Part shown: positions 7,323 to 12,995 of the stretch, in pieces | Numbering within the stretch: position 1 is the stretch's first letter | Layout: every line of letters begins with the position of its first letter | NCBI GenBank assembly: GCA_040775095.1 | Contig: JAXGTD010000122.1 | Coordinates: 1 to 12,995 of the forward strand | DNA length: 12,995 nt | DNA from: JAXGTD01 sp040775095 | GTDB lineage: Bacteria; Pseudomonadota; Gammaproteobacteria; Chromatiales; Chromatiaceae | Direction of reading: 5' to 3' | The notes under the pieces: model-generated | The model's database searches: none | Seen by the model: only the letters and a program-made list of their open reading frames with translations | Told to the model about the DNA's origin: nothing | Made by a program: the position numbers and the translations under genes

Positions 7323-7710
7323 ATGGCGCCCGATCCCCAGAGGCTGGCATCCCACGCGTTGCGGCGATTCACCGCCGTCCTGGACATTTCGGCCTGTTTT
7401 GCCAGTGGCGGGACCCAGGCTCGCCATCGTGCAGCGGGCATTGTAGGCCGTCACAGGCATCGATCAGGTCGTCAAGGGCGATGACGTCGACACCATCGCG
7501 CCCGACTCCGGATCGACCAACCCATTACGTCCCGCTGGCAGACCTCCATGCCATGGACAGCAGCTTCAGCCTGCAAGGGGTCACCGCCCCCGCGTCGGCC
7601 GATCCATCGGACGTCGCCCCGTCGGATGAGAACGCCCGCAAGCCATCGGCGTGCTCGCACAGGTCAGCAACCCTCTTCGCGAGGCCCTCGGTGCCCACCG
7701 CGCCGGCCCG
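7323..7710 (+). pseudogene. Possible frameshifted remnant of a GAF-type signalling gene
   Basis: Three coherent-looking pieces in changing frames. First, a start at 7323 with GGAGGA ten bases upstream gives MAPDPQRLASHALRRFTAVL and continues until its frame stops at 7484 (53 codons). Second, in the next frame from 7447 comes AVTGIDQVVKGDDVDTIAPD. Third, from about 7630, ENARK followed after a frame change by IGVLAQVSNPLREALG. The pattern (helix, DDV..IA strand, ENAR helix) is reminiscent of GAF-domain proteins, but this is recognition by eye only and no catalytic part is visible. It could be chance. Confidence 0.25.
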
Positions 7711-7751
7711 TCGAGCACCGCAAAGATGCCCTGCATCGCCGCCCGGCTCTC

Positions 7752-7757
7752 TATAAT
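7752..7757 (+). promoter_or_regulatory. Isolated TATAAT -10 hexamer upstream of the porin gene
   Basis: A perfect -10 consensus in otherwise GC-rich DNA, about 207 bp before the porin start. No acceptable -35 box lies 16-18 bp upstream (best CTGCAT). If used, it would give the porin mRNA a leader of about 200 bases. Confidence 0.2.
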
Positions 7758-7964
7758 CACGGCGTTCCGCGATGAGCCCGTGGCCGCACGAACCCGATGC
7801 GGGCATCCATCCGATGCCGCCACAAGCAACCGGCCGCGCGCAGAATCAACCCCGCCGGGATTTCCCGGACCAGACCTCCAGTGAGGGCCATGGATGGTGC
7901 GCGCGGGCGGCGCCTTCATACACATTTGTCTGGCCCGTAACTCTCTTTCACGAAGGAGCTTTTC

Positions 7965-9296
7965 ATGACCATTTCTCGGATCCAGCCATCCGCCCGTCAT
8001 GGGGTCGTCGCAATCGGTGCGCTCTGCGCGGGTATGCTTGGCGCGGGTACGGCCGGGGCCGGCGGTCTGTTGGTCTACGAGGTCGGGACGGCCGATGTCG
8101 GTCTTGCCTCCGCCGGCTACGGTGCCAGGGCGCAGGACGCCGCCACCGTCTTCACCAACCCCGCCGGCATGACCAGGCTGGAGGGCACACAGTTCCTGGC
8201 CTCCGGGCAGTTGCTCTGGAGCAATACCAAGTTCTCCATCGATCCCGGTACCGCCCCGCTGCTCGGGAACAACGACGGCGGGTACGCGATCGGTTCCGGC
8301 GGTTGGTTTCCGGGCGGCGGTGGTTTTCTGAGCTACAGCGTCTCGCCAGACCTGAAGGTCGGCTTCGCCTTGACGGGCAGTTTCGGTGCCGGGCTGAGCT
8401 ACGACGACAACTGGGTAGGGCGCTACTACGTCCAGGACACGACCATCCTGGGGATCTCGTTCCTCCCTTCCATCGCCTACCGGGTGAACGACAAGCTGTC
8501 CGTCGGGGCGAGCGTGAACGCCATGTACGGCACCTACAAGAACCAGGTCGCGATCAATAACGTCGATCCAGCCTATGGGGACGGCCGGCTCAAGCTCGAC
8601 GACAGCGCCTGGGGTTGGGGCGCCAACCTGGGACTGCTCTACGAGCTGAGCGACTCCACCAGGCTGGGCCTGACCTGGAGCTCCATGATCAACCTCGACT
8701 TCAACGCGCCAGCCAAATTCTCCGGCCTGGCACCCGGGTTGGAGCGGCTCCTCGCCAGCCGCGGGGCGCTGGACGCGAACCTCAAGGTGGGCATCGAGGT
8801 GCCCCAGCAGGTCATGGCCAGCATCTTTTCCCAGATCAACGACCGCTGGGCGCTGCTGGGCAGCGTTGGCTGGCAGCAATGGTCGAAGTTCGGCCAGGTG
8901 CAGCTCGGAATCGACAACACCAACAATCCGGTCAGCCTGACGACGGACATCGACTTCAAGGATACCTGGCACCTCGCCGCGGGCGCCCAGTACCGGATCA
9001 GCGACCCCTGGCTGCTCAACTTCGGCATCGCCTACGATTCCCCGTTCCAGGACAGCTCGGACGTCTCGCCGCTCATGCCGGTGAACTCTGCCTGGCGCTT
9101 CGGCGTCGGCGCGCAACAGGAGCTGAGCAAGAAGACCTTCTGGGGATTCGCGCTCGAGTACCTCTATGGCGGAACCCTCGACACCAACATGCAGAGCTCG
9201 ACACCGGTCGCCCTGGGCGGTCGCGGCGACCTGGTCGGCTCCTATGAGAACGTCGGCGACCTGTTCGTCGCCGGGTATTACAACTGGAAGTTCTAG
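7965..9296 (+). CDS. Outer-membrane transport protein, OmpP1/FadL family
   Basis: 443 residues. FadL-type proteins are 14-stranded beta barrels that admit hydrophobic compounds such as long-chain fatty acids or aromatic hydrocarbons through a lateral opening. A signal peptide covers about 1-33 (hydrophobic GVVAIGALCAGMLGAGTAGA). The mature N-terminus runs LLVYEVGTADVGLASAGYGARAQDAATVF and then the diagnostic N-P-A-G at 65-68. Alternating amphipathic strands rich in Tyr, Trp and Gly follow, and the chain ends in Phe, as barrel proteins inserted by BamA do. AAGGAG (7953-7958) lies six bases before the ATG. The gene stands alone: a decayed region precedes it and a convergent small gene follows after 124 bp. 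The transported compound cannot be inferred. Confidence 0.95.
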   Translation: MTISRIQPSARHGVVAIGALCAGMLGAGTAGAGGLLVYEVGTADVGLASAGYGARAQDAATVFTNPAGMTRLEGTQFLASGQLLWSNTKFSIDPGTAPLLGNNDGGYAIGSGGWFPGGGGFLSYSVSPDLKVGFALTGSFGAGLSYDDNWVGRYYVQDTTILGISFLPSIAYRVNDKLSVGASVNAMYGTYKNQVAINNVDPAYGDGRLKLDDSAWGWGANLGLLYELSDSTRLGLTWSSMINLDFNAPAKFSGLAPGLERLLASRGALDANLKVGIEVPQQVMASIFSQINDRWALLGSVGWQQWSKFGQVQLGIDNTNNPVSLTTDIDFKDTWHLAAGAQYRISDPWLLNFGIAYDSPFQDSSDVSPLMPVNSAWRFGVGAQQELSKKTFWGFALEYLYGGTLDTNMQSSTPVALGGRGDLVGSYENVGDLFVAGYYNWKF

Positions 9297-9311
9297 AAGC
9301 CTGTCGGGCTT
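9297..9311 (+). terminator. Weak hairpin directly after the porin stop codon
   Basis: AAGCC, five-base loop, GGCTT, starting at the base after the stop. The stem is only 5 bp and no T-tract follows, so termination here is uncertain. The remaining convergent spacer to 9420 shows no better candidate. Confidence 0.2.
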
Positions 9312-9420
9312 AGGACCGACCAAGGCGACTGCGCCCGAGATATGCCGACCGCGCCTGTTATGGAAACGTTGATCAAGGTGCTTCCCGTGCGGACCAGGAA
9401 TGGACTAGGTCTGTGTCTCC

Positions 9421-9777
9421 TCAACGGGTCTGAAGACCGATTCGTGGGGCTGGGACCGTGATGGATCCAACGCCGGTCTCGACGCGTTTCCATGTGTAGC
9501 CGGACAGTTCATAGCGCAGTGATACCGCCCTGCCGTCGACCGCGCCAACAACCGCGACAGCTTCGGGCGAGTAGATGGTGCGGCCGTCGACCTTGAGCAC
9601 GGCACCGGGGAAGCGGCCCTCAAGCTCCCGGCAGACCAGCTCGGAGCCGGGACCAATGTCGCCCATCTCCGGCGCATCGGGCACGCAGGTCGCCTGGGCG
9701 CTGACGGAAACCGGCAACATCGACAGGATCAGTATCCGACGGATGTTGTTCGTCGCGGTGTTTGTGTTGGTGTGCAT
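9421..9777 (-). CDS. Small exported protein of unknown function
   Basis: 118 residues; I do not recognise the family. A signal peptide is visible (NNIRRILILSMLPVSVSAQA), with cleavage near residue 27-29, leaving a mature protein of about 90 residues. The mature part has two cysteines (C31 and C49) that could form a disulphide, an acidic first half and a strand-rich second half (VLKVDGRTIYS, AVSLRYELSGYTWKRVE). GGAGG (9786-9790) lies eight bases before the ATG, which supports translation. It is convergent with the porin gene and divergent from the CadC-like gene across a 383-bp region, so regulation by that protein is possible but unproven. Periplasmic location is inferred; no lipobox cysteine is at the cleavage site. 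Confidence 0.75.
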   Translation of the reverse strand: MHTNTNTATNNIRRILILSMLPVSVSAQATCVPDAPEMGDIGPGSELVCRELEGRFPGAVLKVDGRTIYSPEAVAVVGAVDGRAVSLRYELSGYTWKRVETGVGSITVPAPRIGLQTR

Positions 9778-10160
9778 GGACAGAGCCTCCCTAGGGTTGA
9801 ACAGGGCATTGAGCTGGCCCTGCCGTCTGGTGCTGACCGGCAGATGACCCGCTCGCCGCGGCCCGTTCTAAGCTTTAGCCCTGTCCCAACGAGAAGTCTC
9901 GACGGAAACACGCCTGAACCACCACCGTCGTTTTTTCGTCCCGTTGTCGGCCCCATCATGGTACGTGGTTAGCACTGCCGGCAACGGGCTTTCGAGGTCA
10001 ATGGCCGCACACTGCCCCGCGTTCCCAGAACCAGCCAGGGCCCTTCGCAACGGGGCCTCGCGGCCCGGTGCGCACGCCTGCCCAGCGACCTTGTTGGCGG
10101 TTCCGCCGGGGCCCCCTCCAACCGAGGCCGGGTGCCAGTCGAGGCGCCATGGAGGTCACC
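9778..10160. other. Divergent intergenic region upstream of the CadC-like gene
   Basis: 383 bp with no credible gene. It contains an inverted repeat CGAGA-AG-TCTCG (9890-9901) and an unusual T-run in GTTTTTTCGTC (9930-9940) that is repeated at 12970-12980. No clear sigma70 promoter is seen in either direction. Open frames crossing it are low-complexity shadows of the gene to the right. Confidence 0.5.
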
Positions 10161-11882
10161 ATGGGGAATGCTGAAAACGCGTGGGCAGCCAAGACGCCCG
10201 AGCGATTTCGCGTCGCGGACTGGACCGTCGATGCGGCCGCAAACCGGCTGCTGCGCGAGGACCGGGAGGTACGACTCGAGCCAAAGGTGATGCGTGTGCT
10301 CGTCTACCTCGCGCAACACCCCGGGCGCGTGGTCTCGCGGGAGGAGTTGGAGGCGGAGGTCTGGACGGGCATGGTGGTGGGTTACGATGCGGTCACCAAT
10401 GCCGTCATCAAGCTGCGACGCGCCCTTGGCGATCACTCGCGCAAGCCGCGCATCATCGAGACCATTTCCAAGCAGGGCTATCGGCTGATTGCCGATGTCG
10501 GACCCGCCGCCCCCGAGCAGGCCGTCGCCGATGCCACCAGCCGCGCGAGACGGACTCGCTGGCGGTGGTTGCACAGACGGGTATGGCGCGTGAGTACGCC
10601 AGCCCTGTTCTTGATCGCGCTGTTCCTGGGCACCGCTTTGGTCACCGTCTACCTGGTCCAGTGGTCAGGACCGGCAGAGGATGTCGTCTCGACAACGACG
10701 TCCCCGCCCTCGATCGCCGTCCTGCCCTTTGACAATCCAACGGCCGATCCTTCCCAGGACTACTTCGCCGGCGGCATCACCGAAGACCTGATCACCGACC
10801 TGTCGAAGGTCTCCGGCCTGTTGGTGGTGGCGCGGCACTCCGTATTTGCGTACCAGGGCAGTGCCGAGCCCGCCAGCCACATCGGCCGCGCGCTCGGCGC
10901 ACGCTTTCTGCTCAGGGGCAGCCTGCGGCGGGACGGCCAACAATTGCGGCTGAACGTCCGTCTGATCGATACCCGCGACGAGCATACCCTTTGGGCAGAG
11001 CGCTACGACCGCCAGCTCACAGACATCTTCCGCATCCAGGATGAGCTGACGGCCGAGATCGTCTCCGCGCTGGAGGTCCAGCTGATCCCGGAGGATCGGC
11101 GGCGTCTCGCGCGAGGCCATGAGGCCAGTGTCGAGGCCTACGACGAGCTGCTGCGCGGCCTCGATCACTACGGACGCCGCACCATCGAGGACAACGAGGC
11201 CGCCAAGGAGGCCTATCGGCGGGCGATCGAGCTGGACCCGCGGTTCGCACGCGCCTATTCCGCGTTGGCGCTGGCCTATTCCCGCGACGCCGTCGACGGC
11301 TGGGAGTCCGGCACCCGGGGGTCCATGGAGGTCGCCGAGCACCTGATCGATCAGGCCATCCAACTGGATCCCCGGGTCCCGCAGATCTACTTCGTCGGCG
11401 GCCAGATCGCGCTGTATCGCGGGGACCACGCCGGGGCGATCCGTCAGGCCGAGGAGGCGATCGCCCGGTCACCCGGCTACGCCGACGCCCACGCCCTGCT
11501 CGCCTGGGTGCTGCACTACGCCGGACGGCCGGCCGAGGGGCTGCGTGTCATGGACCATGCGGTGCGCCTCAACCCGCGGATGCCCTCGATCTATCGGCTG
11601 GTGCGCGGCGCGCTGTTCTACGCCCTGGGCGACAACGCGAGCGCCATCGAGGACCTGGAGCACGCGGTCCCGATGAACCCGAGCTATCAGATGCTTCGGC
11701 TGTGGCTGGCGGCGGCCTATGCCGGCTCCGGTCGCATCGACGAGGCCCAGTGGGAGGCGGCCGAGCTGCTTGCCCTGAATCCGGGCTTCCGTCTGGAACA
11801 CGTGCGGCGGGTCTATCCGATCCGCGATCCGGACTACCGGGAGCGCCTCCTTTCCGACCTGCGCAAGGCGGGGCTGCGGTAG
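10161..11882 (+). CDS. CadC-like membrane-anchored winged-helix regulator with TolB-like and TPR regions
   Basis: 573 residues. Order: OmpR/CadC-type winged-helix DNA-binding domain (about 15-112; LREDREVRLEPKVMRVLVYL, then SREELEAEVW, then NAVIKLRRALGD and the wing IIETISKQGYRLIADV), a strongly basic stretch (129-143), one transmembrane helix (about 145-167), a TolB-N-like segment (183-308; SIAVLPFDN, YFAGGITEDLITDLSKVSGL, ALGARFLLRGSLRRDG, and IFRIQDELT), then tetratricopeptide-like repeats (320-550). The DNA-binding part would be cytoplasmic and the rest periplasmic, so it probably senses an envelope signal and regulates genes directly. The start at 10161 is chosen because GGAGGT (10151-10156) lies four bases before it; an in-frame ATG at 10149 would add four residues. 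No phosphoacceptor domain is present. Confidence 0.93.
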   Translation: MGNAENAWAAKTPERFRVADWTVDAAANRLLREDREVRLEPKVMRVLVYLAQHPGRVVSREELEAEVWTGMVVGYDAVTNAVIKLRRALGDHSRKPRIIETISKQGYRLIADVGPAAPEQAVADATSRARRTRWRWLHRRVWRVSTPALFLIALFLGTALVTVYLVQWSGPAEDVVSTTTSPPSIAVLPFDNPTADPSQDYFAGGITEDLITDLSKVSGLLVVARHSVFAYQGSAEPASHIGRALGARFLLRGSLRRDGQQLRLNVRLIDTRDEHTLWAERYDRQLTDIFRIQDELTAEIVSALEVQLIPEDRRRLARGHEASVEAYDELLRGLDHYGRRTIEDNEAAKEAYRRAIELDPRFARAYSALALAYSRDAVDGWESGTRGSMEVAEHLIDQAIQLDPRVPQIYFVGGQIALYRGDHAGAIRQAEEAIARSPGYADAHALLAWVLHYAGRPAEGLRVMDHAVRLNPRMPSIYRLVRGALFYALGDNASAIEDLEHAVPMNPSYQMLRLWLAAAYAGSGRIDEAQWEAAELLALNPGFRLEHVRRVYPIRDPDYRERLLSDLRKAGLR

Positions 11883-11885
11883 CGC

Positions 11886-11913
11886 GCCGGCGGGCTGTTT
11901 TCGGCCCGCCGGC
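11886..11913. terminator. Hairpin between convergent genes, possible bidirectional terminator
   Basis: A perfect 10-bp stem (11886-11895 with 11904-11913) with the 8-base loop TGTTTTCG, starting four bases after the stop of the CadC-like gene and six bases before the stop of the sulfurtransferase gene. It is symmetric and could serve both transcripts. No T-tract follows on either side. Confidence 0.6.
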
Positions 11914-11919
11914 CCGACC

Positions 11920-12861
11920 TCACTCATCGTTGACCGCGACCGGCCGCACCATTGGCGATCCCTCGGCGCGGCTCCACTCCGCCAGCGAGCCGTCGTACAT
12001 CCGCGCGGACCCATTGCCCAAGAGCTCGTGTGCCACGAACCAGCCCAGGCTGGCATTGTGTCCGGTGTTGCAGAAGGCGACCTGTTGTGCTTCGACGGGC
12101 AAGCCGGTCAGAGCGTAGATCTGCTCGAGGGCCTCACGCGACCGGAAGTGGCCGCCATTGTCCCGGGTCAGCCACTCCAGTGGGAGATTCTGGGCGCCCT
12201 CGAGGGTACCGGCGCGCGTGGTCTTCGCGTTGCGGTTGAGCCCGCTGAATTCATCCTGGCGCCGATAGTCCACCAGCACCGTGCCTGCCTCCATCGCGCG
12301 CGCGACATCTTCCCTGGACACCAGCATATCGGTGCGCGGACTCGCCTTGAACGACTTTGCCACCGGGCTGCGGTCGCCCTTCTCCAACGCACGTGCTGTA
12401 TCCTTGGCGTAGGCCAGGGTTCCGCCGTCGAGTATGGACACCTGATCGTGTCCCAGCAGCTTGAAGGTCCAGTAGACCCGCGTTGCGCTGGCCATGCTCT
12501 TGGAATTGGCCCCGAGCGGGGCGATCACCACCCGCGTGCCGTTGTCGATACCAAGGCCGCCGATGAGACCCTCGAGCCTCTCCACCGGGGGGAGCATGCC
12601 CGGCACCCCGCCCACCTTGGCCCGCCAGCCGTCCTTGATGTAGTCGCTGTGGATCGCGCAAGGGATATGACCCAAACGGTACTCGTCGCGGCCCTGCCCG
12701 TCGATCTTGTCGCTGCGCACATCCAGCACCACGACCCCGGACTCGCAGGAGATCGACTGGAGGCGCTCGGCGTCGATCAGCGGCGTGCCCGGTGCGCCGG
12801 CCATGGCGTTACCCACCAACAGGGTCGGCAGGATACAGAACAACAGGGGATTGGCTCTCAT
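11920..12861 (-). CDS. Exported tandem-rhodanese sulfurtransferase
   Basis: 313 residues. A signal peptide (MRANPLLFCILPTLLVGNAMA, cleavage after A-M-A near residue 21) sends it to the periplasm. Two rhodanese domains follow: an N-terminal one (about 25-155; VVVLDVRS, YRLGHIPCAIH), whose active-site position is cysteine-free (APLGANSKS), and a C-terminal one (about 180-305; VLVDYRRQDEF, then C264 in CNTGHNAS, then RMYDGSLAEWS). C264 is the predicted persulfide-carrying residue; the CNTGH loop differs from the CRxGxT loop of classical thiosulfate sulfurtransferases and resembles YnjE/SseA-like exported proteins. The substrate is probably thiosulfate or another sulfane-sulfur donor, by family only. 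AGGAG (12869-12873) lies seven bases before the chosen ATG; the frame extends to 12936 but that addition is not signal-like. Confidence 0.93.
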   Translation of the reverse strand: MRANPLLFCILPTLLVGNAMAGAPGTPLIDAERLQSISCESGVVVLDVRSDKIDGQGRDEYRLGHIPCAIHSDYIKDGWRAKVGGVPGMLPPVERLEGLIGGLGIDNGTRVVIAPLGANSKSMASATRVYWTFKLLGHDQVSILDGGTLAYAKDTARALEKGDRSPVAKSFKASPRTDMLVSREDVARAMEAGTVLVDYRRQDEFSGLNRNAKTTRAGTLEGAQNLPLEWLTRDNGGHFRSREALEQIYALTGLPVEAQQVAFCNTGHNASLGWFVAHELLGNGSARMYDGSLAEWSRAEGSPMVRPVAVNDE

Positions 12862-12906
12862 GATCTCGCTCCTGAAAGGTTTCGGCCACGGTGGATGAAC
12901 ATGCGC

Positions 12907-12934
12907 CGATAGCGCACCTGCCTTTATCGATAGC
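12907..12934 (-). promoter_or_regulatory. Direct repeats CGATAGC 21 bp apart upstream of the sulfurtransferase gene
   Basis: CGATAGC at 12907-12913 and again at 12928-12934, spaced exactly 21 bp (two helical turns), 46-73 bp before the start at 12861. Such placement suits a dimeric or tandem-binding regulator. The palindrome TATCGATA (12925-12932) overlaps the second copy. Function is inferred only. Confidence 0.3.
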
Positions 12935-12973
12935 ACCCGCGCGTCGCGGCGAGGGAGAGAAACGCCAATGTTT

Positions 12974-12995
12974 TTTCGTCGGTTCTCCGACGAAA
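12974..12995. repeat. 22-bp perfect inverted repeat at the right edge
   Basis: TTTCGTCGG (12974-12982), TTCT, CCGACGAAA (12987-12995). The T-run lies on the 5' side and the A-run on the 3' side of the stem on both strands, the reverse of an intrinsic terminator, so an operator is more likely. It lies about 113 bp upstream of the sulfurtransferase start; the arms may extend beyond the window. Confidence 0.5.

Larger units (their letters stand above)
6814..7964. other. 1.15-kb region without an intact gene
   Basis: The open frames here (for example 6826-7350 minus, 7211-7756 plus) have no family-like sequence, are rich in Arg, Pro and Ser as expected of random frames in GC-rich DNA, and overlap one another. 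Contents that can be named are the two hairpins at 6856-6915, a palindrome at 7081-7091, an inverted repeat CGACA-CGAT-TGTCG at 7203-7216, GAF-like fragments at 7323-7710, and a TATAAT hexamer at 7752-7757. It looks like decayed coding sequence before the porin gene. Confidence 0.55.

Noticed and set aside
6826..7350. 174-codon minus-strand frame between the YceI and porin genes
   Set aside because: No Shine-Dalgarno or domain is recognisable, composition is Arg/Ser/Pro-rich, and it includes both hairpins near its end.
7926..7950. Sigma54-like promoter before the porin gene (TGGCCCG)
   Set aside because: The GC doublet expected at the -12 position is missing, so only the -24 half resembles the consensus.
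7581..9323. 580-codon open frame on the minus strand opposite the porin gene
   Set aside because: It is a long antisense shadow caused by GC-rich third positions. The plus frame has a signal peptide, NPAG motif, terminal Phe and a Shine-Dalgarno; the antisense translation has none of these.
12974..12995. Intrinsic terminator at the right edge
   Set aside because: The T-run precedes and the A-run follows the stem on both strands, the opposite of terminator order.

Overview
This is a GC-rich chromosomal window carrying eight intact protein genes, one probable gene relic and a small array of inverted REP-like repeats. The gene content fits a free-living, environmental Gram-negative proteobacterium: an outer-membrane FadL/OmpP1 porin, several Sec-exported proteins, a c-di-GMP sensor and a two-domain exported sulfurtransferase. 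Together with the GTGG/GTAG-headed repeats, it looks most like a gammaproteobacterium, possibly a sulfur-oxidising or purple sulfur lineage. The lineage is inference, since no rRNA or marker gene is present. No gene is cut by either window edge.

Layout. 1-285: tandem array (period 137, then 139 bp) of paired, oppositely oriented REP-like hairpins. 402-4064 (-): a 1220-residue sensor with five PAS-like domains, a degenerate GGDEF domain, an intact-looking EAL phosphodiesterase domain and a C-terminal receiver-like domain, with its own sigma70-like promoter. 4283-5254 (-): YpfJ-type membrane-anchored zinc metallopeptidase. 5255-5669: divergent intergenic region with inverted repeats. 5670-6098 (+): cytoplasmic hemerythrin-like protein. 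6208-6813 (+): exported YceI-family protein. 6814-7964: about 1.15 kb without an intact gene, with two hairpins at its start and frameshifted GAF-like fragments in its second half. 7965-9296 (+): FadL/OmpP1 outer-membrane transporter. 9421-9777 (-): small exported protein of unknown function, convergent with the porin. 9778-10160: divergent intergenic region. 10161-11882 (+): CadC-like membrane-anchored winged-helix protein with TolB-like and TPR regions. 11886-11913: strong hairpin between convergent genes. 11920-12861 (-): exported tandem-rhodanese sulfurtransferase.

Functionally this is a set of sensing and envelope genes rather than one pathway. The PAS-EAL protein would lower c-di-GMP in response to cytoplasmic signals. 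The hemerythrin and YceI genes are codirectional (109 bp apart) and may share a redox or stress role. The CadC-like protein would carry periplasmic signals to DNA. I did not find a convincing new multi-gene system. The observations most worth following are the repeat array, the PAS-EAL protein with its degenerate cyclase and receiver ends, the decayed region upstream of the porin, and several unexplained inverted repeats.
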